Assembly: GCA_963995525.1 (NCBI GenBank)
Contig: OZ023205.1
Span: 61,337,104 to 61,401,103, forward strand
Length of the DNA: 64,000 nucleotides
Reading direction: 5' to 3'
Source: Escarpia spicata
Taxonomy: Eukaryota; Annelida; Polychaeta; Sabellida; Siboglinidae
A model generated the notes under the pieces. The model searched no databases and was not told where the DNA came from. It saw nothing but the letters and a program-made list of their open reading frames with translations. The first letter of the stretch is position 1. Each line of letters starts with the position of its first letter. The position numbers were made by a program, and so were the translations under genes. Shown piece by piece: positions 53,408 to 64,000 of this stretch.

Positions 53408-53534
53408 ATAGTGAGTCATATAAACTAGTCTAAACTGATGGATACTATACCCACACTGACCACAGCCTTGCTGGGCTCTAGTAAACACTAAGGTCTGGGA
53501 CTAGGCTGATTATTCAGAAATCGGTACTTGTGTA

Positions 53535-53810
53535 GAATCTGGGCAGTTCTTGTGTAGAATATCACCACCTCGATTTTGTTATTATAACTGTATAACTAGT
53601 TTTGCCGAAATTTAAATACCTTAAAATCAAATGCGTTTATTCAAATAATTCCACATCATTTCAGGCATATGATGCTCTAAAAAAACCAGCTTACAGCATT
53701 TTTGAGGGCCAAATAGTGCTCTAGTTTGCTCCAGTATGCATCGCAGTGGCTTGCATTACTGCACCACGCCACAACGTAATATTTTATAGGCTTAACATAA
53801 ATTTGCCTGG
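53535..53810 (+). mobile_element. Fragment of the foldback element family
   Basis: It matches 6704-6960: gtgtagaat, cacctcgattttg, ttataac, ttccacatcatttcaggcat, then agcatttttgagggccaaat. It is diverged from the 6.7-kb copy and lacks the minisatellite. Confidence 0.7.
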
Positions 53811-53847
53811 TTTATAAATACGCTTATTTTCAGTCGTAGGCATCAGA

Positions 53848-55026
53848 ATGTGTAGCAGACTATCACCTATGGTGATATTTAAAAATATTCTCTTTCACTT
53901 TGTTACAGAAAACAGTATGTCGCTACGGCCGAATGCTCTTGATCCTAAGCAGACTGTAGAATGGAATAGGCATGCATTGACCACAGATATGGGTCAGTCT
54001 GAGAATTTCTCCACTACACAGCAACGGGCAAGCTGTTCACAGGTCTTGGACACAGCATACAATGATATGTCGCAGGAAGAGCAGTGCAAATGCAGCAGAA
54101 ATGAATCAACAGAAATATTTACGAATACAGAAATCCAGCCATTCTCAGAAAATTTACAGGGACATCTTCGCATTCCAACAAATAAAAATGTCTATCCATT
54201 CCATGAATCTGGTAGAACTTCTGACCCTCATTCTACGATGGTCAAGCAAAAAATCATAGACATATCGGAGACACAAAATGTCTTGACACATTGTAGAGAG
54301 ATATCCACAAAACGACCGTTAAAGGGCACTTACTGTCAAGGTGTTGTGGATGTAAACACACACTCATGTAGTCGTTGTGGGTGTGTGTTTATGACCAAGT
54401 CAGACGTTTGTACAGATGCACATGAAAAACCACCCAAAAAGCATTCCTTTATCATACATGAAAAACATGGTGGAATCTATATTCCATATTTATGTTCTGA
54501 CTGTGGTAAGAAGTTTGGTTCGTCATCAGCACTGATCAGGCACCAACGTATGCACACATCAGACGGTGCCTACAAGTGTCCATACTGTGATAAGACATTC
54601 CACCAGTCGTGGAACTTGAACGCACACAAACGAACCCACACCGGCGAGAAACCATTCACATGCTTGGCTTGCGGAAAGACCTTCACAACGTCGTCGAATT
54701 TAGTTGTTCACAACCGCTCACACACTGGAGAGAAACCTCACGTGTGCAGTGTATGCGGGGTGGCCTTCCGTCGGATTATGCACCTAAATAGACACAAACT
54801 TATGCACTCTGCGCAGCGACCGTACTTGTGTGAGGTCTGTGGGAAGTCGTTCCGACAGAAGTGGACGCTGAATCAACACGAGCGAACTCATTCCACCGAG
54901 CAGCCGTATGTGTGTTCTAAATGTGGACAAGGCTTCAAACAGCGTGCTGGTTACAACCAACATAACAAGCGCCATCACTCCACAATTGTTCTCAATGAAC
55001 CTTGTTTACTTGACACTGTGATTTAG
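53848..55026 (+). CDS. C2H2 zinc-finger protein (six canonical fingers)
   Basis: The frame runs from the ATG at 53848 to TAG at 55024-55026 (392 codons). Six C2H2 fingers lie at about residues 213-378 (CSDCGKKF, CPYCDKTF, CLACGKTF, CSVCGVAF, CEVCGKSF, CSKCGQGF), joined by TGEKP-type linkers in the middle. A degenerate finger precedes them (CSRCGCVFMTK at about 172). The N-terminal 170 residues are low-similarity and polar, with no BTB, KRAB or SCAN seen. A splice acceptor (tttgttacag) at 53899-53908 in frame suggests this may be the last exon of a longer gene starting at about 53909, so the upstream ATG may not be used. It is probably a nuclear DNA-binding transcription factor; targets are unknown. 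It converges with the BTB zinc-finger gene at 55919. Confidence 0.85.
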   Translation: MCSRLSPMVIFKNILFHFVTENSMSLRPNALDPKQTVEWNRHALTTDMGQSENFSTTQQRASCSQVLDTAYNDMSQEEQCKCSRNESTEIFTNTEIQPFSENLQGHLRIPTNKNVYPFHESGRTSDPHSTMVKQKIIDISETQNVLTHCREISTKRPLKGTYCQGVVDVNTHSCSRCGCVFMTKSDVCTDAHEKPPKKHSFIIHEKHGGIYIPYLCSDCGKKFGSSSALIRHQRMHTSDGAYKCPYCDKTFHQSWNLNAHKRTHTGEKPFTCLACGKTFTTSSNLVVHNRSHTGEKPHVCSVCGVAFRRIMHLNRHKLMHSAQRPYLCEVCGKSFRQKWTLNQHERTHSTEQPYVCSKCGQGFKQRAGYNQHNKRHHSTIVLNEPCLLDTVI

Positions 55027-55449
55027 CTGTTGCAGGGCTGGGTCCAATGAGGGCACAGGCGACAATTTAAAACAACCTTGTCTGGTCCAAAATTATTTAT
55101 ATAATTTGATAACGTTCTTAACATAGGGAGATTGTCCATTCGTTTTTATTTTATATAGATTTATTATAAGATACTGACTGTCCGAATGTGTTCTAGATCC
55201 ATTTGTTGTTGTTGAAAGGAGGTTGTCAGGAGTTTATTTACATAGCAATGCGCCAGTTTTGAAGACATTATCTCAGGTCCGATTACTAAAGAAATGGATG
55301 ACGTCACGCCCCCAGGAGCAGCATTTTGATGGACCAGCTGTTTATTCCAAAGGAATGCACATGTTCTGAATATGTCTTTACATTAGGAAGTGTTGTAATT
55401 AACTTTTGTGCGACTGCAAATTCACTAGTAACAAACTCTTAGTACATGT

Positions 55450-55455
55450 AATAAA
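55450..55455 (+). terminator. Candidate poly(A) signal of the plus-strand zinc-finger gene
   Basis: AATAAA about 425 bp after the stop codon. Confidence 0.45.
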
Positions 55456-55813
55456 TTGTTTATTAAGCATCGTGTGACATTGTGAATGGATTGATGTTCT
55501 GATTTTGTGGAATATGATACGACATGGTAAAACAAGAAATGTTTAACATTTGGAAAGAATACCAAGTGTTGAGTTGAGAGGAACTTTATCATGTCAGATA
55601 TAAGTACTGTAACACTATTTATAATTAAACAAAATTTGAACATTTTAGACTTCTTGTGGGTAAACTCGAGATGTGGGCAATGCTCAGCATAAGCTGAACT
55701 CGGAGAAAGTATAAATCTGGGCCAGAGATACAGTAAAGGCTATGGATATTAATGTATGGCTATGACATCAAATAGCTGTTTGCAATCAGTTTAATAATGA
55801 CAACAAATACATG

Positions 55814-55819
55814 TTTATT
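55814..55819 (-). terminator. Poly(A) signal of the BTB zinc-finger gene
   Basis: TTTATT (AATAAA on minus) about 100 bp past the stop codon at 55919. Confidence 0.55.
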
Positions 55820-55918
55820 TCCTGACTTACCAGACAGCCTAACTTTGAAATACAGTCTGATCACCGAGTAGATCGACAACTAAGGTCATACCTGTGTAGC
55901 CATAACCAACACTGGAAC

Positions 55919-57806
55919 TCACGTAGCCAAACCAGAAGACATTGGCACAGTTCTCCTAACATCATGTTCATTCAAATTCAGCGTCTGTTCAGTGTAAGAA
56001 AACCACGGTCTACACGGGCATTCGAAAGCAGCCGACCTGCATACGTACTTCTTGCCACAGTGCTGGCACGTGTAATGCTTCTCCCTAGTGTGTATACGTG
56101 TATGTGTCCTCAAATGTGACACTTGTGTGAACGTCTTGCTACACTCAAGACACTTGTAGGGTCTCTCTCCCGTGTGCACTCTCTTATGGCGGCCGAGGTT
56201 CGACGAATCGCTGAAGGCTCGCCCACAGATCAGACATTTGAATGGCTGCTCATGTGTGTGAGTGCGCATGTGCACACTGAGTGCTGACAAGTGGCGGCAT
56301 AGCTTCCCACAAATCTGACACGCATACGGTAGTTGCTGCTGGTGACAGTGGCGCATGTGGTTTGCAAATTGTTCGGTCGACATGAATACCTCCTCACACA
56401 GGGAACACCGAGGACGCTTTGAGAAGGTATTTGAGTTCTGTCGCATGTTCGTTTGCATCTCTTCTGTAGTTGAAGTTGTTCCTGTCATGTAATCAATGTC
56501 TAATGGCTCTTGTTTGCATTGAAATTCTGAAAACAAAAAATGAGAAATATCTCTGAACAAAAAATTAAATAATTATTTAGCATCATAATTAATATATGTG
56601 AATGACACATTAGCTCACGTGTACACATTAGTTATTTAGTTTTTTGGTCTAAATCATTGGAAAAGCTGTTAAATTATTTTGGACCATAAAAATTATTTGT
56701 TAACCCAGTCAATATGACAAAGGAATGACAAAAGTTGTTCAGCTCTATAGCACAAGCTTGAACACATTCACTATTTTACAACTGACCAGATCTAACAAGG
56801 TTTAAAGTTTTTTAATGATAATAAGAAAAGTTCTTATCCGAATAATTTCACACTGTCTCTGTGACACAGAAATTTAAATATTTTCTTAACCTGATTCACG
56901 AAGGACTAAACCAATTAATGAGGGAGTTTAAGAATTAAGGATATTGGACAGATAGATGAACGAATATTTTAAATACCACTAATAAGACTTCCTACAAAGG
57001 TGGAGTGGAGTTGTGTGTGGAAGCACAACCTGTCTACTAATATTATGACCAGGTAGGAATCGGATTTGCATAACCTGAACATTTAACAGCAGTCATGAAA
57101 GAAGTTTAAAGTTATTAACTGGCTACTTACCGTGATATTCAGACTGGGCTGGATTAATTCCACCTCCAAAGGCTGCTGTTCCTGTCTCACTGGGCTCCTC
57201 GATTGCAGTGAAATTGTCTTCCTCTGTTAAGCCATGTATTGATTGCATTAGGAATGTATTCTCATCAACACGACTTTTATCATCTACATGACTTCTTTCG
57301 TCAACATGACTTTTCCTGTTAACATGACTTCCTCCTGCACCATGACTTAATTGTGTGTCACCGTCATACTGCTGAATGTTTGTTTCTTCTTGGCATCTCG
57401 GTATGTTTTCACTCGCTGTATCATCATTCTGGTTTGTTGTTTCCGCAAGGAACAAGTTCTTGCACAGTTCTGCCAGACCAGTCAGATTCAACAACATCCC
57501 AGCCTTTAGGACCTGTTCTATTTCCGCAACATCTAAAACCGTTATGTCTCCACAGTATATGAATTGCAACAGGACTTCCCATGTGCGTTTTGCAATGCCA
57601 TCTATTTGGATGTGGATATCGCGTGACATGAGGCGTGTCTTCAGAACCGGGCTAGCTGCGGCAAGAATGCATGCATGTGCTGTGAACACGTGACCATCGT
57701 CAGCAAGGATGATCGTGTCGCAGAAAGCCTTACGTTGTCGCATGTCGTCCAGGACGTTACAAAGCACCCTGTTCCATCCATTGTCTTGCTTCGGGGGTAA
57801 CGTCAT
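55919..57806 (-). CDS. BTB/POZ-C2H2 zinc-finger protein, two coding exons, 427 aa
   Basis: Exons are 57806-57131 and 56526-55919 on the minus strand. Donor GTAAGT and acceptor TTTTCAG join in phase 1. The start is the ATG at 57806 (MTLPPKQDNGWNRVL); a splice acceptor at about 57865 suggests a noncoding 5' exon. Residues about 12-118 form a BTB domain (VLDDMRQRKAFCDTIILADD, VFTAHACILAAASPVLK, LLQFIYCGDITV). Residues 150-225 are acidic with a short SHVDERSHVDDKS repeat. Exon 2 carries four C2H2 fingers (CSLCEEVF, CQICGKLC, CLICGRAF, CLECSKTF) and a degenerate fifth (CQHCGKKYVC) whose His pair is lost. BTB-ZF proteins are nuclear repressors that dimerise and recruit corepressors. I cannot name an orthologue. 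Confidence 0.88.
56527..57130 (-). other. Intron of the BTB zinc-finger gene
   Basis: A 604-bp AT-rich intron, nothing else recognised. Confidence 0.7.
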
Positions 57807-57988
57807 GGCCCACACAGTTGTACAGAGAACTGTGCCAGGACACTGATTACACCATATGGCTCCTGAAGGAAAATAATTATACAGATTAATAAATTATGCA
57901 CTAATTGACTCATTATCGGATTAAATTGCATTCCTTTTGATGCATGTGTAAGTATTTCATTGCAAGATTGCAGAGTTGGGTTCAACTG

Positions 57989-58415
57989 GGGTTTGACTAA
58001 AAGGCGCACGACCACGAAGTTAACGAACGACCACGCACAACCATATAATATAATATGTTGGTAGATAGTCTGGCCGTTGATGGTATATATATATATATGC
58101 TTTGTATGTGCATTATTAAAAAAATTGAGTGTATTTCACCCAGGAGTTACACAATTTCGGCATTTTATCCGATCTTCCAGACAAGTATTTAGTCTTTGCA
58201 CAGTCGCACCATCTGGCGAATAGAACCATAGAGTTACCACAAGCGATGATTAAAATTGCAAATCTTTTTACTCCAATGTGAAGAACATATCTGAAATTTG
58301 GCGAGCTGCACACACATACCTCCTATGTGCCACCAACAGCCTGCTTGGTTACCAACACTACATACATTTTGGTTGTGCGTGGTCGTTCGTGGTAGCGCGC
58401 CTTTTAGTCATACCA
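57989..58415. mobile_element. Second MITE of the GGTATGAC family
   Basis: The left end ggtttgactaaaaggcgcac and the right end gcgccttttagtcatacc are inverted. Inner sequences ggttaccaacactacataca and cgtggtcgttcgtgg match the 53.2-kb copy. TTCAACTG flanks both sides (57981-57988 and 58416-58423), giving an 8-bp duplication. The copy is longer (about 427 bp) than the first (226 bp) because of a distinct centre. Confidence 0.8.
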
Positions 58416-58423
58416 TTCAACTG

Positions 58424-60400
58424 CTACTGGGTAAACAGTCCTAATGAACTGGAACGTATTACTATTAATTAATCATATCCGTCAACAAAATGGCTTCCAA
58501 AGATTGTTCTTGACCAGTGCTTCATTTAAAACAACAATTAAATGGTCTAGAACTTGGTAATTACAAAAAACAATGCAACAGATTTTTGTTTAGGACAGGT
58601 CTATAGAAAGCTAAGCCTAACGTTGAAACTCAAAAAGACAAACAAATTAAAATCTGCAGTCAAGCGCTACTTTCTTGAAGTTGAACCGAGCTTGTTGGCT
58701 AAGCCTAAGTGTCTGAGCGATAATATACAATAGTAACGTAAATGCAGGTAACAGCTGCAAACTACTTGATTGAAAACTGTATATGGAATACCTAAACGAG
58801 TTTTGCAGGATGGCAGCAAGGCAGACACCGAAATGCAACGGTTAGATGCACGCGCCAACAAAATTATCTTTTAGTAAAAAATATTATTCGACAAACAACC
58901 AAGATGCGGCCACCGGCAGATGGCGCAAACAGTACCCAGTGATCTCGGCCTTTCGCGATATCGGCCTGTTTCGGCGAACTCGGCCAGTGACCTCGGCCTG
59001 TTTCGGTGATCTCGGCCTGTTTGAGGAGTGATCTTGGCCTTTTTATGTGAGTGATGCCAACCAGAAATAATGAAGTTGCATCTGGATGTTACAATATGCA
59101 ATGCAGTAAAGATGTTTTGACGATCTGTCGTGATCTTATTCTTACCTTACCGCAAGTGCTTACCCCATGAACGGTCAATAGTTGTCCAAGTTTGAGGTCA
59201 ATATATAGTTGCCCAAATTTGAGCATTGAGGCTGTCTCAAGTTGTAGTTTTCTGTAGTTGTCTTCCCAATTTCTAATGAATTTTTAGGAAAACCATTTTT
59301 ATGCTATTGTTGTTATTGCTAAAGTCACAATTACTTAACCAATTTATTATTACAATACACAAGAATCAGCTTTAAAATATTACATGTACGTTTGAAAGGG
59401 TAGGTGTCATTGTAATTTGCTTCATAATCTCCCGTAGTTATCTTTTTATGTTAACCCTATCTTTGATTTGTATCCGTTAAGAAAGTGTAAAAGTGTAATT
59501 GGCTTGCTACTCCTTCATTGCTTCACTGTGAGAATGTGTTGAGGCAGTAATTGGCTGTCTACTCTTTTTCTTCATGTTGTTTGTCTTTGATTTGTTAAGA
59601 CGTGATAAAGCCAAGACAATTGGCTTGTTAGTCGTGTATTGTTTCACAGAGCAGGTACTTTGTTTGAACGGTGTATTCATTGTATGCAAGGTCGACTTGT
59701 TTATTAGTCACCGCCTATTACCAAACATATCGATCAGAACATTTAATTGGAAACAGAAAACTCGTATGACACATACGGTACCACACATATATACGTCCTA
59801 GTGAGTTCCAAGCACGAATATAACATTGTACTCGCAAAACTTCTGAAATATTTCAAGAAATTATAATTATATGACCATTCAAACTAGAAGTGCACTGGCA
59901 TAAAACTGCAAGCAATACGAATGTTCAACTTCACACATATGTCTAACGCTCACGTTTAGGAGTTCTGTGACACAAAGTATAACATTATAGAAACACATAT
60001 AAATGTACCCCCTCAGAAAAAAGTGTATAACACAAAAAGGTTACCTGATAAGTCTATTTTATGGGTCTACATTTATTAATAGGGTTGTGTTAACACAGCC
60101 AATGTTACGTTACCATTCCAAAAAACATACTAAAATATACTAAATTTTAAATACTGAGATATCACGGTAATAACTGACAATTGTTCGAGAACACAAAAAT
60201 ACAAGCTGCGTACTCTTTGTCCTATACAATGTTTTCATCGGCATAACAGCCTACATGTATGGTTAGGGTTGCTGCAATTTTCAGTCCCCATCGTTGCCAC
60301 CGCTGTTTAGTATAGGGAGTATCCCTTTGTTGTTGGCGAGTAGCTACAAAAGAAATCCGTGAGGCGTAATCGGTTTCTTACGCCATTTTGGGTGTCTGTG
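58424..60400. other. Intergenic, one small tandem repeat (58938-59042)
   Basis: At 58938-59042 gatctcggcctgtttcgg-type units of about 18-27 bp repeat four to five times. The rest shows no gene; frames are short and without domains. Confidence 0.45.
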
Positions 60401-60454
60401 TAGTTCACTAATTTATTCAGAAGGGCCGAGATGGGGGTCCACGTGGTCCATAAA

Positions 60455-60600
60455 GATGATTGGTCAGAATGGGCTACGAGGCTGGTTGCTGGGGATATTA
60501 GACAACCGGACCAATAAAAAAACAGTAATTACGATTGGTCCGAATGTTCTGCACCATCCAGCTTTATAAAGAGGGGAATGTCAAGGACTAAACATTACCG
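60455..60600 (+). promoter_or_regulatory. Candidate RNA polymerase II promoter with CCAAT boxes and TATA box
   Basis: ATTGG (inverted CCAAT) at 60459-60463 and 60534-60538, CCAAT at 60511-60515 and TATAAA at 60565-60570 sit within 115 bp. Transcription would start near 60597. This clustering is typical of histone-like or housekeeping promoters. Confidence 0.5.
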
Positions 60601-60856
60601 TTTCAATTACAAGCGCCAAAGTATGACATTTGAATTTATTTTATGAAAGTCCGACAGTAATAGTTTACTAGTAGACGGTAATTGCTTGCGAGCGGCATTC
60701 TGCTTTCCCTACATTGATCGCGAGTTTTACGCGTGTCTCCACTGCCATCACATTAATGCATATAAATCCCGTTATTATGCAAGGCAAGTGTTGCAGATAA
60801 CACTCAGAAGGGCCATTCAGAGCCAGACTATCTTTCTAGCGAGGTCACGCAGCCAG
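60598..60856 (+). other. Possible first exon downstream of the CCAAT/TATA promoter
   Basis: The segment ends in a good donor (CAGCCAG, then GTGAGA at 60857). A 61-codon frame (60686-60871) inside it has Cys/His residues (REFYACLHCHHINAYK, then SRYYARQVL) but continues through the donor and stops soon after. It could be a 5' UTR or short coding exon of a gene whose remainder is beyond the window or was not found. Confidence 0.3.
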
Positions 60857-60989
60857 GTGAGAGTCGGTTAAGCGAGACTACGCAAATGATCGTTACATGA
60901 TTACACATACGGTGGCCGTATAGGCAAATGGAACGTATGTATAATAAATAATTAAATACTAATTATTATTGGTGGCGGTATCACCCACG

Positions 60990-62002
<1,013 letters not shown>

Positions 62003-62039
62003 TGATAAACACTGGCAATGGACTTTACCCTGGATATTA

Positions 62040-64000
62040 CACAAGGTCTCCACAAGTCAAGCGTGCAAGCACTCGCCGCGGTTGTAGGGCTGGCAGGCTC
62101 AAACAAAGACCAATTCGTGTAGTTGTAAACCGTTGCGTCACGTCGGCTTCTTCCAACCGGAAAACCAGGCACGCAAAAATGAACTGCACACATCCTCAAA
62201 AATACGTGACAACTTGATTACTCTGACATCACCATGCAATCCGTGCAACTGCACAAACCTTGCTCTGCTAAATGCAAAATCCGTCAGGAACAAAACTGAT
62301 TTCATTACCGATTATATCTACGAACATGATCTTGACATCATTGCGCTTACAGAGACATGGCTGACAGATGACCCCAAGGACATCCCAAATACCAGCAAGT
62401 TGATCCCCGAATAGATATACTACTTCGTCCGCCAACCTCGGCCCGACCGACGGGGCGGGGAATCGGTGTTTTATACAAGTCGTGTATCAACATGATCTTA
62501 TCGCGATAGTAGCCAGCATTGTCCTTCCAGTGCCTCGAGGTGGTGTTTGCTACACCATCAAGTGTTATCAGGTTATTACTCGTTTACAGACCTCCATCCA
62601 CAGGCCGAGGCGGAGTTTCTTTCAAAACGTTTATGGCCGAGTTCTCCAATCTCCTGAAACTTTTCACAGCACAGTTGACTGGACTAATTATTGTGGGCGA
62701 TTTTAACATCCACTGTGGAAATTAAGGCCGAAAATAAAGACTCAAACGACTCTGATCTCCTGCACGTCACCTACTTGCAGCAACATGTTCGTGATGCGAC
62801 ACACACCATCGGCAATATTCTGGACCTTGTAATTTCACCATCGTCAGGAAGCGTTGTGACATCAGTGACGGTGGGATCCCTGCTCACCGATCACCACGTT
62901 GTACACTGCCTGCTCCAAGCACCAAAGCCGAACCGAACAAAGAAGCGGGTTTCTTATCGAAAATATGCTGCAATTAATCCCACTAATTTCAAATCAGATT
63001 TAGAACTTTCACACCTGGCAACAAGCCCGTGTCGCAATACTATGACACTTCCTTGCAAGAACGATTAGACAGCCACGCTCCATTGATGACACGGTTAATT
63101 ACTGTGCGCCCCAACACGCCTTGGCACACAATGGAATTATCGCTTGCTAAGCGAAAGCTCCGACAAGCAGAGCGGAAATGGAGACTGACAAAGCTGCAGA
63201 TTCACCGAGACATCTACATTGGACAACGTGAAACTTACAACAGCAAATACAGTTTTTGAAAGCCAAATTCGACACAACAAAAATTGACGAATGTGCACGT
63301 AACAAAAAACATTGTTCAGGATCATGGATGACCTAATGAAGAGAAACACTGCTCCAAGACTGCCCAGTCCTGTGTCTGGTATAGCACAACTGGCAGATAA
63401 CTTCTCGTGCACTTCACACGAAAAATGTTAGACATTCGCAGCCAGTTAGCGAGTAGACGCCTGCAAACTGTCAACGCTGAGTACGTGCATTGTGAACAGT
63501 CTTGCACAGTCAATGCGTTTTCCGGCATCACCACAGAGGGCGTTCTCTCTTTGGTAAGGAAGTGTCCAACAAAATCAAGTGCGCCTGATCCACTTCCTAC
63601 CTCACTCGAGAAAGCCAACATTGACATTCTTGCGCCGACATTAGCTACAATCATCAACATGTCGCTCGAGTCGGGGTCCGTGCCGGCCAACTTCAAACAT
63701 GCTGTGCTCATACCTCTATTAAAGAAACCAATAACCTTGATTCAGACTCGATGAACAACTACCGGCCTATATCGAACTTGTCATTTGTTTAAAAGTTACT
63801 GGAGCGCCACGTAGCAGTCCAACTTCGCCAGCATCTAGACGACAACACTTTGATGGACATTTTCCAAAGTGCGTACAGACAACATCACTGCACTGAGACA
63901 CTACTGGTGCGCATTCAGAATGACCACCTCCTTTCCATTGACAAAGGGAAAGGTGTGCTGGCAGTGCTGCTAAATATGAGTGCGGCGTTTGATATTGTTG
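62040..64000 (+). mobile_element. L2-like LINE, frameshifted, running off the window
   Basis: In order: a basic RRGCRAGR..QRPI stretch typical of L2 ORFs; endonuclease (ALLNAKSVRNKTDFITDYIY, DLDIIALTETWL); the GDFNIH motif after a frameshift (about 62700); an endonuclease end (ILDLVISPSSGS, LLTDHHVVH); a linker; and the RT start (KCPTKSSAPDPLPTSL, VLIPLLKKP, MNNYRPISNLSF, QSAYRQHHCTETLL, LNMSAAFDIV). Stops and frameshifts lie at about 62414, 62706, 63068 and 63790, so the copy is dead. The RT palm YxDD lies beyond position 64000. Confidence 0.87.

Overview
This is a eukaryotic (metazoan) genomic window, most likely from a marine invertebrate. I favour a mollusc or another lophotrochozoan but cannot prove it. 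The evidence is spliced genes with GT-AG introns, AT-rich intergenic DNA, long (CA)n and (TA)n tracts, many minisatellites, several animal LINE types (one carrying a 2A-like peptide), and a CCDC34 orthologue. No prokaryotic operons or CRISPR arrays are present. All exon coordinates were worked out by hand from splice signals and reading-frame phase.

Layout. 0-1 kb: the last two coding exons of an unidentified minus-strand gene. 1-15 kb: gene-poor DNA with repeats, a foldback element (about 6.7-8.0 kb) that contains a 40-bp minisatellite, a second partial copy at 9.5 kb, and a damaged CR1/Jockey-group LINE at 10-12 kb with an N-terminal 2A-like sequence. 15.3-37.1 kb: a four-exon plus-strand CCDC34 gene. 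Its last intron is 17.6 kb long and holds a complete 18-exon minus-strand gene (21.8-35.0 kb) for an ankyrin/Dpy-30 protein of 1229 aa. That gene is built from four copies of a three-exon cassette.

39.7-49.6 kb: an unusual compact island. It has a divergent pair made of a small acidic spliced gene (minus) and a NADAR-family glycosidase gene (plus), then an RPA-like zinc/OB-fold protein gene, hairpin-bearing repeats and an acidic ORF broken by a 200-bp assembly gap. A 4.7-kb Ty3/Gypsy element with 108-bp LTRs and a GGTAG target duplication is inserted in it, and a 74-bp Helitron-like mini-element lies beyond. This island is the best candidate for something undescribed: a DNA ADP-ribosyl-guanine or nucleotide damage enzyme next to a single-strand DNA binding protein.

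50-53.8 kb: LINE fragments and MITEs. 53.8-57.8 kb: two convergent C2H2 zinc-finger genes, the minus one with a BTB domain. 58-62 kb: a MITE, a CCAAT/TATA promoter with a possible first exon, and long CA tracts. 62-64 kb: an L2-like LINE running off the end.

Functional links. CCDC34 is known as a sperm-flagellum/cilium protein, and Dpy-30 domains occur in radial-spoke and PKA-anchoring complexes. The nested pair may therefore share ciliary expression, which is inference. The rest of the window is largely shaped by transposable elements.
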